Numbered from the stretch's first letter, positions 8,881 through 17,701 are shown. The stretch: 64,000 bases of DNA from Acidobacterium sp. (GCA_027315385.1 DAHUYD010000124.1:1-64000), one strand, 5' to 3'. The notes: generated by a model from the letters alone, not told the origin. Made by a program: numbers and translations.

Positions 8881-10056
8881 CTAAACCTTCGCCCACAGGG
8901 CGCCGCGCGGGTCGTCCGGATTCAGCCTCGCAAACTCGCGCAGGATTTCCCGCGAGCGCTCGTCGCGCACCTGGGGTACGGCGACCTCCACGGTGACAAT
9001 CTGATCGCCGCGCACGCCTTCTTTCGTTGCCGAGGGTACGCCACGCTCGCGCATGCGCAGTTTCTGGCCGCTCTGGGTGGCCGGCGGAATGCGCAACTGG
9101 GCGCGTCCATCGATGGTGGGCACCTCAATGCGTCCGCCCAGGGCGGCTTCAGCGACCGTCACCGGAATCGTGAGCAGAATATCGTCGCCCTGGCGCGTGA
9201 ACACCGCATGGGCGCCGGTGCGGATGATGAGGTAGAGGTCGCCGGCCGCACCGCCATTTGTTCCGGCATTGCCTTTCCCCGCAAGCCGGATACGCTGGCC
9301 GTCGCGGGTGCCTGGCTTGATGCGGAACTCGAGCGGCTCGGTGCGATAGACGGTTCCTTCGCCGTGGCAGGTGGGGCAGGCGTGCTGCACCTTGCCCGAT
9401 CCGCCGCAGCGCGGGCACTGGATGTTGAACTTCATCTGCCCGCCCATCTGGGTGACCTGGCCGGTGCCGTGGCACTCGGGGCATGGCTGCGCGCCGCCGG
9501 TGGAGGCTCTTCCGTGGCAGGTGGGGCAAAGCTCCTGGCGCTGGATCTGGAGCCGCGCGGTGCCGCCGCGGATGGCTGTCCAGAAGTCCACGTTGACCTG
9601 GTATTCGAGGTCGGTGCCCGGATGGGGCCCCTGCTGCGCCCGCTGCTCGCGGTTGAACATGCCGGAGAAAATATCGCGAAAGCTGCCCCATCCCGCGCCG
9701 CCCGCGCCCGGTGCTTCCTCGCTGAAATCGAAGCCGCCGAAATCGAAGGGCACACCCTGCGCGTGGCCCGCGCCGCGACCCGCGCCCGCGCGCGCCGCCG
9801 CCTCGGCCGCCGCAGGGTCAATCTGGTCGGAGTAGAAGCCGAACTGGTCGTAGATCTTCCGCTTCTTGTCGTCGGAAAGAATGTCGTTGGCCTCGGAGAT
9901 TTCCTTGAATTTCTCCTCGGCCTTCTTATCGCCCGGATTGACGTCGGGATGATACTTGCGGGCCAGCTTGCGGAAGGCCTTGCGAATATCCTCCGTCGTG
10001 GCGGCCTTTTTCACCCCGAGCGTGGCGTAATAGTCTTTGTGCTGGGTCGGTGGCAT
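8881..10056 (-). CDS. dnaJ: Chaperone protein DnaJ (type I)
   Basis: This 391-aa co-chaperone stimulates DnaK ATPase and delivers unfolded substrates. The J domain occupies residues 5-75, with the HPD motif in [18 protein letters not shown] Gly-rich linker and Phe-containing segment follow (about 90-140). The zinc-finger region holds four CXXCXGXG-type repeats ([32 protein letters not shown]; about 183-245), and beta-sandwich client-binding domains follow. All four cysteine pairs are intact, so this is a full type I protein. It lies downstream of dnaK with a 56-aa gene between them. No grpE lies in this cluster. Confidence 0.95.
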   Translation of the reverse strand: MPPTQHKDYYATLGVKKAATTEDIRKAFRKLARKYHPDVNPGDKKAEEKFKEISEANDILSDDKKRKIYDQFGFYSDQIDPAAAEAAARAGAGRGAGHAQGVPFDFGGFDFSEEAPGAGGAGWGSFRDIFSGMFNREQRAQQGPHPGTDLEYQVNVDFWTAIRGGTARLQIQRQELCPTCHGRASTGGAQPCPECHGTGQVTQMGGQMKFNIQCPRCGGSGKVQHACPTCHGEGTVYRTEPLEFRIKPGTRDGQRIRLAGKGNAGTNGGAAGDLYLIIRTGAHAVFTRQGDDILLTIPVTVAEAALGGRIEVPTIDGRAQLRIPPATQSGQKLRMRERGVPSATKEGVRGDQIVTVEVAVPQVRDERSREILREFARLNPDDPRGALWAKV

Positions 10057-10104
10057 GTTGTCTCAAACAGACTATTGCACTCGGCAGAAAAGCGTCCTCT
10101 GAAA

Positions 10105-10275
10105 TTAGTTCCAGACCTTCCAGGCATCAACCGGCTCAACACGCCACAGCAGGTCCGGCTCAAGCTCCTGCATCTTCAGGACGAAGGCGCTGGCCTGCTT
10201 TTCGGTGTCGAACAGGACCCGATTCGTGACTTTCCCTGCACGCAATTGTTCGCATTTCCACATTTTGTCGCTCAT
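10105..10275 (-). CDS. Small conserved protein between dnaK and dnaJ
   Basis: This 56-aa soluble protein (start MSDKMWKCEQLRAGKV) has no known domain. It has one Cys, a helix-like centre (DTEKQASAFVLKMQELEPDLL) and an aromatic end (WRVEPVDAWKVWN). I chose the ATG at 10275; a GTG at 10287 would add four residues. It lies in the same direction as dnaK and dnaJ, 69-81 nt downstream of dnaK and 48 nt upstream of dnaJ, so it is probably part of that operon. From memory, similar short proteins occur in other Acidobacteriota genomes, which I could not check here. Function is unknown. Confidence 0.6.
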   Translation of the reverse strand: MSDKMWKCEQLRAGKVTNRVLFDTEKQASAFVLKMQELEPDLLWRVEPVDAWKVWN

Positions 10276-10309
10276 CGTTGCGTCCACAATTGCGTCTGTG
10301 CCTAAACGC

Positions 10310-10333
10310 GGGGCGTTCCTCGCGGAACGCCCC
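10310..10333. other. Perfect 10-bp hairpin between dnaK and the 56-aa gene
   Basis: The arms GGGGCGTTCC (10310-10319) and GGAACGCCCC (10324-10333) pair perfectly around a TCGC tetraloop. On the minus transcript no U-run follows, so it is unlikely to be an efficient intrinsic terminator. It could be an mRNA stabiliser, processing site or partial attenuator that makes dnaK mRNA more abundant than the distal genes. The hairpin itself is visible; its role is inference. Confidence 0.6.
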
Positions 10334-10356
10334 CCTGAGCCCTGAGATCTGAGCCC

Positions 10357-12288
10357 TTATTTCTTCTCTTCCACATCCACGTACTCGGCGTCGATCACGC
10401 CTTCGTCCTTCTTCTGCTCGGTGGCGCCCTCGGCGGCGGCCGCGCCGTCGGTGGGCGGAACACCCGCGGCCCCGGCCGTCGCCGCGTTGGCCTTGTACAT
10501 GGCCTCGGCCAGCTTGTGCGACGCCTGCGTCAGCTTCTCGCGGGCGGCGTTCATCTCGGCCGGACTGGGGCTGCCTTCCAGCGTCTTCTTCGCCTCGGCC
10601 AGCGCCGACTCGACCTCGGCCTTCTCTGTGCCGCTGACCTTGTCGCCGCTCTCCTTCAGCATCTTCTCCATGTTGTAGACCAGGCCGTCGAGCTGGTTGC
10701 GCGCTTCGATCTCCTCGCGCTTCGTCTTGTCCTCGGCGGAGTGCGCTTCGGCTTCCTTCGCCATCCGCTCCACTTCTTCCTTGCTGAGGCCGGAAGACGA
10801 GGTGATGGTGATCTTCTGGTCCTTGCCCGTGGCATTGTCCTTGGCCGTTACGTTCAGGATGCCGTTGGCGTCGATGTCGAAGGTAACCTCGATCTGGGGC
10901 ACGCCGCGCGGCGCCGGAGGGATGCCGCTGAGCTTGAACTTGCCGAGTGTGCGGTTCTGCGCCGCCATCGGCCGCTCGCCCTGAAGCACGTGCACCTCCA
11001 CTTCCGTCTGGCTGTCGGCCGCCGTCGAGAAGGTCTCCGTTTTCTTCGTCGGAATCGTCGTGTTGCGCGGGATCATCGTCGTCGCCACGCCGCCCAGCGT
11101 TTCGATGGAGAGCGTCAGCGGCGTCACGTCCAGCAGCAGCAGGTCCTTCACCTCGCCGGCCAGCACGCCAGCCTGCACGGCCGCGCCTACGGCGACCACT
11201 TCGTCGGGGTTTACGCCCTTGTGGCCTTCCTTGCCGAACAGGTCTTTCACGAGCTGCTGGATGCGCGGCATGCGGGTCTGTCCGCCGACCAGCACGACTT
11301 CGTTGATCTTGTTCGCGTCCACGCCGGCGTCGGCCATCGCCTTCTTACAGGGCTCGACAGAACGCTGAATGATGTCCTCCACCAGCGATTCGAGCTTGGC
11401 CCGCGTGAGCTTCTTCACCAAGTGCTTCGGCCCGCTCGCGTCGGCCGTGATGAATGGCAGGTTGATCTCCGTCTCCATCGCCGTGGACAACTCGATCTTG
11501 GCGCGCTCGGCGGAGTCGCGCAGCCGCTGCAGCGCCATCTCATTGCCCTTGGCGCGCAGATCCAGGCCCTCGTCCTTCTTGAACTCTTCAGTGAGCCAGT
11601 CCACGATGCGCTGGTCGATGTTATCGCCGCCGAGGTGCGTGTCGCCGTTTGTGGACTTGACCTCAACGACGCCTTCGCCCACTTCGAGGATGGAGATATC
11701 GAAAGTTCCGCCGCCGAAGTCGTACACGGCGATGATCTCGTCCTTCTTCTTGTCGAGGCCGTACGCGAGCGCAGCGGCCGTGGGCTCGTTGACAATACGC
11801 TTTACATCGAGGCCGGCAATCTTGCCCGCGTCCTTGGTGGCCTGGCGCTGCGCGTCATTAAAATAAGCCGGGACCGTGATTACGGCTTCGGTCACGGCGC
11901 CGCCCAGATGGTCCTCGGCCGCCTTCTTGAGCTTCTGCAGGATCAGCGCCGAGATTTCCGGCGGGGTATAGAGCTTGCCCTGCGCCTCAATGGCAACGTG
12001 GTCGCCCTGCTGGACGACTTTGTAGGGAACCATCTTCATCTCGTCGTTGACTTCGTTAAAGCGGCGGCCCATAAACCGCTTGATGGAGTAAACGGTGTTC
12101 GCGGGATTGGTGATGGCCTGGCGTTTGGCGACCTGGCCCACGAGCCGCTCCCCGGACTTGGTGAAGGCCACCACGGAGGGGGTCGTCCGCCCACCCTCTT
12201 CATTGGCGATGACTTTGGGCTCGCCGCCCTCCATCACCGCGACGACCGAATTGGTCGTCCCCAAATCGATGCCGATAATCTTTGCCAT
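10357..12288 (-). CDS. dnaK: Chaperone protein DnaK (Hsp70)
   Basis: This 643-aa ATP-dependent chaperone has the N-terminal signature [19 protein letters not shown], the second signature [14 protein letters not shown] (near 195) and the third [17 protein letters not shown] (near 335). The linker [21 protein letters not shown] leads to the substrate-binding beta domain, and a helical lid ends in a Gly/Ala-rich tail with the acidic terminus [13 protein letters not shown]. It is the head of the gene run 56-aa protein, dnaJ, GNAT, unknown, hspR. A HAIR-like operator overlapping a TTGACA box sits 45-65 nt upstream of its start, so HspR control is likely. The product is complete and normal in length. 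Confidence 0.97.
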   Translation of the reverse strand: MAKIIGIDLGTTNSVVAVMEGGEPKVIANEEGGRTTPSVVAFTKSGERLVGQVAKRQAITNPANTVYSIKRFMGRRFNEVNDEMKMVPYKVVQQGDHVAIEAQGKLYTPPEISALILQKLKKAAEDHLGGAVTEAVITVPAYFNDAQRQATKDAGKIAGLDVKRIVNEPTAAALAYGLDKKKDEIIAVYDFGGGTFDISILEVGEGVVEVKSTNGDTHLGGDNIDQRIVDWLTEEFKKDEGLDLRAKGNEMALQRLRDSAERAKIELSTAMETEINLPFITADASGPKHLVKKLTRAKLESLVEDIIQRSVEPCKKAMADAGVDANKINEVVLVGGQTRMPRIQQLVKDLFGKEGHKGVNPDEVVAVGAAVQAGVLAGEVKDLLLLDVTPLTLSIETLGGVATTMIPRNTTIPTKKTETFSTAADSQTEVEVHVLQGERPMAAQNRTLGKFKLSGIPPAPRGVPQIEVTFDIDANGILNVTAKDNATGKDQKITITSSSGLSKEEVERMAKEAEAHSAEDKTKREEIEARNQLDGLVYNMEKMLKESGDKVSGTEKAEVESALAEAKKTLEGSPSPAEMNAAREKLTQASHKLAEAMYKANAATAGAAGVPPTDGAAAAEGATEQKKDEGVIDAEYVDVEEKK

Positions 12289-12332
12289 GGAAATCCTGCT
12301 CCTGAAATATGTGCCGCTTTATCACTCTGGCA

Positions 12333-12353
12333 CTTGAGTGACTTATTGTCAAT
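12333..12353 (-). promoter_or_regulatory. HAIR-like HspR operator upstream of dnaK
   Basis: On the plus strand the sequence reads CTTGAGT (12333-12339), a 7-nt spacer, then TGTCAAT. The HAIR consensus is CTTGAGT-N7-ACTCAAG. The left half is perfect and the right half matches four of seven positions at exactly the expected spacing. On the minus strand the imperfect half contains TTGACA, a consensus -35 box, but I see no good -10 at 16-18 nt. An hspR gene lies in the same cluster. Site and spacing are seen; binding is inferred. Confidence 0.6.
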
Positions 12354-12435
12354 TGATTTGATGCAGCAATACGCCACGGGGGTGCGTAGACTGGCTAAAT
12401 TGCTCCAAAGTATGGGTTTCTCCGCAGGCAGCGGA

Positions 12436-12960
12436 CTACCAGGATTCCACGATGTCGGCGACCGCAGCCTTGGCAAAGTCCTCCGCCAGCCGGTGCGTCG
12501 CCGCCGAGTCTTCCTGGATAAAGCTGGCCAGATCCTGGCTTTGCTCGTACTGCTGGCGGAAGAGGTAGTTGGAGTTCGCCCAGATCGTCTGGCCATGCCG
12601 GTCCACCAGGCTAAGGCTGGCGGTAATGGTGACGAGATAACTGGAGGTCTGGCCGGTGGTCGCGTCGTAGGTGAGGGGGACGATGCGGTAGCTGGTGATT
12701 GTGCCGAGCAGCGTGGCGTCGGCGGCTGAATCCCGGCCGGAAACGATGTGGCAGGAGGTGCTGTCGGTGAACTCGCGAATCACGGCCTGGGTAAAGGCGG
12801 CTTCAGTGCGATACGACTGCGTCGTGTTCCTGAAGGCTGGGATTGCCAGGGTCCGCGCATTGCTGGGCAGGTGTACCGCTCCGTTGAGGGTGTGATAGCC
12901 GCAGCCGCCCGCGAACAGCAGCGGCGTCAGCAGCAGACAAGCGGCCCAGCGCGAAATCAT
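12436..12960 (-). CDS. lptE: LptE-like LPS-assembly lipoprotein
   Basis: This probable outer-membrane lipoprotein partners with LptD in lipopolysaccharide insertion. The 174-aa product starts MISRWAACLLLTPLLFAGGC, a clear lipoprotein signal with a lipobox ending at Cys20, followed directly by the GYH motif (CGYHTL) typical of the LptE/RlpB family. A mixed alpha/beta domain follows with family-like phrases (LAIPAFRNTTQSYRTEAAFT, then IREF). The open frame extends upstream to 13125, but I chose the ATG at 12960 because the signal peptide begins there. It is upstream of and co-directional with dnaK, separated by 147 nt that contain the HAIR-like site. Confidence 0.85.
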   Translation of the reverse strand: MISRWAACLLLTPLLFAGGCGYHTLNGAVHLPSNARTLAIPAFRNTTQSYRTEAAFTQAVIREFTDSTSCHIVSGRDSAADATLLGTITSYRIVPLTYDATTGQTSSYLVTITASLSLVDRHGQTIWANSNYLFRQQYEQSQDLASFIQEDSAATHRLAEDFAKAAVADIVESW

Positions 12961-13087
12961 GCTGGATGTATTGTCGCAGAAGCCGGGAAGAAGCCGGGGA
13001 TATCGGCATCGCAGCGGGTTCGCTGCTGCGCGGGCAGGGCCGGCGATTTTTTGGAACTCAGCGGCTGCGGACTGCGTATGATTGCCC

Positions 13088-13846
13088 ATGAGCACTGCCG
13101 GCACACTCTCGTGGAATCTGGGCATGCTGGGAGTGCCGCGGATCGCTGCCCGTCCGGCGAAAGCGGGATCCTACGTTCGTGCCGGGGACGGCTGGCAGCG
13201 GACTTCGCCTGGGGCGGGAGAGCGCGCCCACGACCGAGTTCTGGAGAAACCCCTGGAAGCCGACGGGTCCATTCTGGTGGAGCGATGCCTGAAAGGGGAC
13301 TCGTTTGCCTGGACCGAGCTGGTCAGGGCACATCACCGGCGCGTCTACGGGCTTTGCTATCGGTTTACCGGATCGTCGGCGGACGCGGAAGACCTGACCC
13401 AGGAGGTATTCCTCAAGGTCTACGGCAATTTGGCGGCGTTCGATCTGGCGCGGGGCACCTTCCAGACCTGGATCACGACCATGACCCGCAATCTGCTGGT
13501 GGATCATTTCCGCCGGTCGCGGGCGCAGCGGGTCACCGATTCGATGGACGCAGGGTGGGAGGGGGATGGCGACGAGCTGCCGATGAACTCCCGGCTGGCC
13601 GACCAGGGGCCGACGCAACATGATCGCGCGGTACACCGCGAACTCGAGAAGATGGTGCAGGAAGCCCTGACCAGGATCTCCCCGGAGCTTCGGGAAGCGG
13701 TAATTTTGCGTGATTTGCAGGATCTGGACTATAAGGAGATCGCTCAGGTGCTGCGCATCCCCGAAGGTACCGTGAAGTCGCGTATCAGCCGGGGACGGGC
13801 GGAACTGGCCCGATTGCTGGAGCGTAACAACGAGCAGGTGGTCTGA
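13088..13846 (+). CDS. RNA polymerase ECF sigma factor (first gene of envelope operon)
   Basis: This 252-aa sigma-70 family factor of the extracytoplasmic-function type has region 2 at about residues 65-135 (LVERCLKGDSFAWTELVRAH, then SSADAEDLTQEVFLKVYGNL) and region 4 near the C-terminus (LREAVILRDLQDLDYKEIAQ followed by VLRIPEGTVKSRISRGRAEL). About 60 N-terminal residues before region 2 are not typical, so a later start is possible; I used the ATG at 13088. Two nucleotides separate its stop from the anti-sigma gene start. Together with the next four genes it forms a tightly packed unit, so it probably directs its own operon in response to an envelope signal. Confidence 0.88.
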   Translation: MSTAGTLSWNLGMLGVPRIAARPAKAGSYVRAGDGWQRTSPGAGERAHDRVLEKPLEADGSILVERCLKGDSFAWTELVRAHHRRVYGLCYRFTGSSADAEDLTQEVFLKVYGNLAAFDLARGTFQTWITTMTRNLLVDHFRRSRAQRVTDSMDAGWEGDGDELPMNSRLADQGPTQHDRAVHRELEKMVQEALTRISPELREAVILRDLQDLDYKEIAQVLRIPEGTVKSRISRGRAELARLLERNNEQVV

Positions 13847-13848
13847 CG

Positions 13849-14748
13849 ATGGCGGAGCAGAGCAAATTCGGGCAAAAGCCGGAGGGTAGTCCCGGCGGTC
13901 TCCGCTGCGAGGAATGGGAGGTGCTGCTGGCGGACAGCGTGGACGGGCTTCTGGGTCCGGCGCAGGCGGCGGCGTTTGCGGCGCACAGCGCGGGGTGCCC
14001 ATCCTGCGCCGATGTGCTGGCGCATGTGACGCAGGGGCGGGATTGGCTGGGCTATCTGCATTCCGAGCCTGAAGTTCCGGCAAACCTGCTGGCCCGCATT
14101 CTGGACAAGACCGCGGGTGCGGGCGCGGTTCCCGTGCTGGTGCTGGCCGGAGCGGGGCAGGGGACGGTCCCGGTTGCGGCAGCGATGCCCTGGCGGCGGA
14201 ATTTCCACGAGATGCGCCTGCTGATGACCGTGGCGATGGCGTTCTTTTCGATCGCGCTGACGCTCAATCTGGCGGGCATCAAGCTGTCGAACGTTCATAT
14301 GGCCGACCTGCGGCCCTCGAGCATTGGAGGCGCTGTTTCGCGGCAATTCTACGGAGCGCAGGGCTCGGTGGTGCGGTTCTACAACAACCTGCGGTTTGTT
14401 TATCAGCTGGAGTCGCGGATGCGGGAACTGCGCCACGACGTGGACACCACGCCGGCCACGCCCCACCAGCAGAAGAGCGCCCCGGCGAAACGGGGCGGGG
14501 GCAACGACGGACTACTCACTCCCGGGCCGGGCTGGGGCGTGGTGGTGAGGGCGCGCACATGGGCACGCAAGGTGTGCCCGGCGGGCGAAATGAACGACGC
14601 GGGACTGGGAGCAGGATTTCCGCGGCAAACGAATCACGAAGAAACAAAAACAACAGAGGCGAGTATTTTGAATTTCCCTGGGTCACAAACAGCCGGGCCG
14701 CGGCGGCTAGCTGGAGTCGCCGGGTGCGACGGAAGGAGCCTGGCATGA
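13849..14748 (+). CDS. Zinc-finger anti-sigma factor, single-pass membrane protein
   Basis: This 299-aa protein carries a putative zf-HC2 module at residues about 18-50. It includes a Cys in RCEEWEVLLADSVDG and the HXXXCXXC motif HSAGCPSC, the zinc motif of ZAS-type anti-sigma factors. One membrane helix follows at about 122-144 (MRLLMTVAMAFFSIALTLNL). The extracytoplasmic part holds a short coiled segment. The last 80 residues are low in family likeness, and their DNA (about 14620-14700) is visibly AT-richer than the surroundings, so the tail may be poorly conserved. Its TGA overlaps the next ATG (ATGA at 14745-14748). It should bind and inhibit the sigma factor encoded just upstream. Confidence 0.82.
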   Translation: MAEQSKFGQKPEGSPGGLRCEEWEVLLADSVDGLLGPAQAAAFAAHSAGCPSCADVLAHVTQGRDWLGYLHSEPEVPANLLARILDKTAGAGAVPVLVLAGAGQGTVPVAAAMPWRRNFHEMRLLMTVAMAFFSIALTLNLAGIKLSNVHMADLRPSSIGGAVSRQFYGAQGSVVRFYNNLRFVYQLESRMRELRHDVDTTPATPHQQKSAPAKRGGGNDGLLTPGPGWGVVVRARTWARKVCPAGEMNDAGLGAGFPRQTNHEETKTTEASILNFPGSQTAGPRRLAGVAGCDGRSLA

Positions 14749-15818
14749 ACTGCGTAAATCATCCTGAAGCGGCGGTAACGGCTTATTGCCAGAATTGCGG
14801 AAAGGGAATGTGCAGCGCGTGCGTGCGCGCCGTGGGCCAAAGTGTGTACTGCGAGCCATGCCTCGCTGCGCGATACCCGGCAGGGCCCGGGGTTCCTCCG
14901 GTCTCGATGGGGCCAAGTCCCGGCCTGGCGACGCTGCTGGGGTTCATTCCCGGAGTTGGCGCGATGTACAACGGGCAGTACATTAAGGCGCTGGTCCACG
15001 TAATCGTCTTCGTGGTGCTCGTGGGGCTCTCAGGGCACTTCTGGTTTTTCGGCCTGCTGATAGGGTTCTGGGTGCTGTACCAGGTCTTCGACGCGCACCA
15101 GACAGCGAAAGCGCGCCGCGACGGACTGCCCCTGCCCGATCCCTTCGGCCTGAATGAACTGGGCAACGTGTTGGCAAATCAGGCTGCGCAGCGTGGAGCA
15201 GCTCCGCCGGGAGTTCCTCCAGTGCCGCCACCGGGGGCGCCGGGGGCAACAGGTACGCCGCCGCCTCCGGGCGACTGGGCGCAGAACTTTGGCCGCCAGG
15301 TGGAGTACCACGCCAAAGCTTTTGGCGAACAGGCCGAGCAGTGGGGCGAGCATCTGCGCCAGCGCATTGTCGAGGAGCCTTCACGAGCGGGCTATCCACC
15401 GCCGCCGCCCCCTCCGCCAAACTGGGGCGCCGGACCCACAAGCTCAGGATTCGTTCCTGGGGCCGGCTACGCGCCCCCTCCGCCTCCTCCGGGAGCATGG
15501 AGCGGGTCGATTCCCCCTGTTCCACCGCCGATTCCGCCGGAAATGGAGCTGGAGCGCGCCCGCCGGGAGCCGATCGGGGCGATCATCCTCATCCTGCTCG
15601 GCATGCTGTTCCTGTTCAATACCATGGGCTTCTTCAGCTTCGGCTGGATCCATCATGGGTGGCCTTTTGTGGTGATCGCGATCGGCGTATGGCTGCTGAT
15701 TCGCACCGGCGCCGGAGGGGCCTTCCACTTCGCGCCGCACACGCCGCCGCCTGGCGTCACACCCGAGAACCGGGACAACAGCGGTCCCACGCAGCCGCCT
15801 GCCGGAGGTGCGCAATGA
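14745..15818 (+). CDS. B-box zinc-finger protein with membrane helices and DUF5668-like C-terminus
   Basis: This 357-aa protein begins with a B-box-type zinc finger (CVNHPEAAVTAYCQNCGKGM, then CSACVRAVGQSVYCEPC, residues 3-42). Two or three membrane helices follow (about 60-125; LATLLGFIPGVGAMYNGQYI). A long Pro/Gly-rich linker (about 145-265) leads to two C-terminal helices (PIGAIILILLGMLFLFNTMG and GWPFVVIAIGVWLLIRTG) of the LiaF/DUF5668 type. I chose the ATG at 14745, preceded by GGAAGGAGCC, over upstream in-frame starts because it couples to the anti-sigma stop. The MYNGQYIKAL segment resembles the TM2 domain. It is probably a cytoplasmic-face sensor or scaffold; function is unproven. Confidence 0.8.
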   Translation: MNCVNHPEAAVTAYCQNCGKGMCSACVRAVGQSVYCEPCLAARYPAGPGVPPVSMGPSPGLATLLGFIPGVGAMYNGQYIKALVHVIVFVVLVGLSGHFWFFGLLIGFWVLYQVFDAHQTAKARRDGLPLPDPFGLNELGNVLANQAAQRGAAPPGVPPVPPPGAPGATGTPPPPGDWAQNFGRQVEYHAKAFGEQAEQWGEHLRQRIVEEPSRAGYPPPPPPPPNWGAGPTSSGFVPGAGYAPPPPPPGAWSGSIPPVPPPIPPEMELERARREPIGAIILILLGMLFLFNTMGFFSFGWIHHGWPFVVIAIGVWLLIRTGAGGAFHFAPHTPPPGVTPENRDNSGPTQPPAGGAQ

Positions 15819-16135
15819 ACCAATACATGCTGCTGCGGCGGATGTTCTGGCCGATCATGCTGCTCGTTTTCGGAGTCACGGCGATCCTTAACGAGTACAC
15901 CGGGATCGATTACAACAAGAGCTGGCCGATTTATGTCATCGCCTGGGGCATCCTGAAGCTGGCTGAGAACGCGGTGCTTGCGCAGAATCCTCCGCCGGCA
16001 CCTCCGCCGTACCCCGGCTACCCACCGGCGCCGGGCTATGGCACGACGCCAGGATCGACTCCAGGATCGTTCTCCGGCCCCACAGGACCGACGACCACCT
16101 CTATCGTTTCCTCGAACGGCGAAGAAGGGCGGTAA
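15815..16135 (+). CDS. Small membrane protein of the sigma/B-box operon
   Basis: This 106-aa protein starts at an ATG overlapping the previous stop (ATGA, 15815-15818). It has two short hydrophobic helices (MFWPIMLLVFGVTAILN at about 10-26 and WPIYVIAWGILKLAENAV at about 36-53) and a Pro/Gly/Tyr-rich tail (PPPYPGYPPAPGYG) ending in a Ser/Thr segment. The helices resemble the DUF5668/LiaI-LiaF transmembrane unit found in both neighbours. Two nucleotides separate it from the DUF4097 gene. It is likely a membrane partner of the neighbouring proteins; no catalytic motif is visible. Confidence 0.75.
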   Translation: MNQYMLLRRMFWPIMLLVFGVTAILNEYTGIDYNKSWPIYVIAWGILKLAENAVLAQNPPPAPPPYPGYPPAPGYGTTPGSTPGSFSGPTGPTTTSIVSSNGEEGR

Positions 16136-16137
16136 CG

Positions 16138-17688
16138 ATGAGCACGCCTCCCTATCAGGATCCCCGGTGGCAGGCCAGGCAGGCGCGATGGGCCGCGAAA
16201 GCGGCGCGCCGCCAGGCCAGGGCACAGTGGCACGCCCAGAGGCAGTATTACCGCAGCTACTGGCGCGGCTGGCGCCGGCCCACATTTGTCGGCCCGGTGA
16301 TTTTGCTGGGCATTGGCGTGATCGCGATGCTGATGGAAGCGGGCCGCCTCAACCCGGTCGATTTCTGGGGATGGTACGCCCACTGGTGGCCCCTGCTGCT
16401 GATCGGCCTTGGGGGCCTGCTGCTGCTCGAGTATTTGCTGGACTGGAGCCGGCCCGGAATCGGACATCGGCCGGCCGGCGGGCTGGTGTGGCTGGTGATC
16501 CTGCTTATTTGTCTCGGCTGGATCTCCCGCAACGGCCGTCTGGTTGGCCCCTTCGCGTGGCAGTTCAACGACAACAACGACTTCCTGAGGTGGATGGGTC
16601 CGGAGCACGATAAGGACCTGCAGATGAACTATGTGCTGACGGCCGCGAAGCCGACGGTGACGATCAACGATCCACGCGGCGACGTGACTCTCGGCACCTC
16701 GACGGACGGCCAGCTGCACGTGAATGCGCATGAGGTCGTGCATCGCAGCTCCGACCGGGAGGCGCAGCGCATCTTTGGCGAGGTGAAACCGAAGGTGGAG
16801 CTCTCCTCTGGCGGAGCCGTGATCACGGTTCCGGAGAAGGACGGCACAAACGTCGATCTGACCGTGCAGATGCCGGCGGCGTCATTCGTCAGCGTGACCA
16901 GCAACCACGGCGACATTGTGGCGGAGGGCCTGGGCTCAGTGCAGGTGACGGGCAACCAGGGAGACGTGAAGTTCGACGACATCGGCGGCAATGCGCAGGC
17001 GCACATGAACCACGGCGACTTCTCCGCACGTGCCGTGCAGGGCAGCGTGATGGTAAGCGGTACCGGCAACGACGTTGCCCTCTCGGAGATCGAGGGCTCC
17101 GCAACCATCGACGGCGAGTTTTACGGCGACATCGATCTGGAGGAGATCGGGGGCGCGGTTCAGTTCCACTCCAGCCAGACCCTGGTGAACATCGCGCACC
17201 TTGCCGGCGCGCTCACGCTCGACAGCGGGGATTTGAATGTGAGCAAGGCGTCCGGGCCGATACAGATATCAGCGAAGTCCAAGGACATTGAACTGACTCA
17301 GATCGCGGGCGACGCCAATATCGAGGACAGCAATGGCGATGTGAATCTGGTGGCCGCCGCTCCGCTGGGCAACGTGCAGGTGACGGACCGCACTGGCGAC
17401 GTGGTCGTGACTATGCCGGAGAGCGCAAGCTTTACCGTGACGGGTACGGCCAGCAGCGACGAAGATGTCCACACCGATTTCCCGCTGCAGGTCTCGCGGC
17501 AGGGTGGCCAGCAGACGCTCGAAGGGACCGTGGGCGGCGGCGGTGTGCAATTGCAACTGCATGCCGAACACGGCGACCTTGAACTGCGCAAAGGCGCGGA
17601 TGTCACGCTGGCTACCACTCCGCCACCGGCGAACGCGAAGCATTTCCATGTCCGCGCGGGCACCAGGCCGAAGACGTCGGAGGAGTAG
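16138..17688 (+). CDS. DUF4097 family beta-solenoid membrane protein
   Basis: This 516-aa protein has a basic N-terminal tail and three membrane helices between residues about 48 and 135 (PVILLGIGVIAMLMEAG, WPLLLIGLGGLLLLEYLL, LVWLVILLICLGWI). From residue 160 on it has repeated short beta units of the type NHGDIVAEGLGSVQVTGNQG and NHGDFSARAVQGSVMVSGTG, the DUF4097/putative adhesin right-handed solenoid. The helices match LiaF-type DUF5668 units. It is last in the coupled sigma, anti-sigma, B-box, small-membrane operon and probably exposes the solenoid outside the inner membrane. Convergent rmuC ends 13 nt downstream. The role is unknown; in Firmicutes, related Lia proteins modulate envelope-stress signalling. 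Confidence 0.82.
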   Translation: MSTPPYQDPRWQARQARWAAKAARRQARAQWHAQRQYYRSYWRGWRRPTFVGPVILLGIGVIAMLMEAGRLNPVDFWGWYAHWWPLLLIGLGGLLLLEYLLDWSRPGIGHRPAGGLVWLVILLICLGWISRNGRLVGPFAWQFNDNNDFLRWMGPEHDKDLQMNYVLTAAKPTVTINDPRGDVTLGTSTDGQLHVNAHEVVHRSSDREAQRIFGEVKPKVELSSGGAVITVPEKDGTNVDLTVQMPAASFVSVTSNHGDIVAEGLGSVQVTGNQGDVKFDDIGGNAQAHMNHGDFSARAVQGSVMVSGTGNDVALSEIEGSATIDGEFYGDIDLEEIGGAVQFHSSQTLVNIAHLAGALTLDSGDLNVSKASGPIQISAKSKDIELTQIAGDANIEDSNGDVNLVAAAPLGNVQVTDRTGDVVVTMPESASFTVTGTASSDEDVHTDFPLQVSRQGGQQTLEGTVGGGGVQLQLHAEHGDLELRKGADVTLATTPPPANAKHFHVRAGTRPKTSEE

Positions 17689-17701
17689 GGACAGGCGCGG
17701 G

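Noticed and set aside
10516-12729. A 737-codon plus-strand open frame across dnaK
   Set aside because: Antisense shadow of dnaK with low-complexity His/Arg/Leu content and no known domain.
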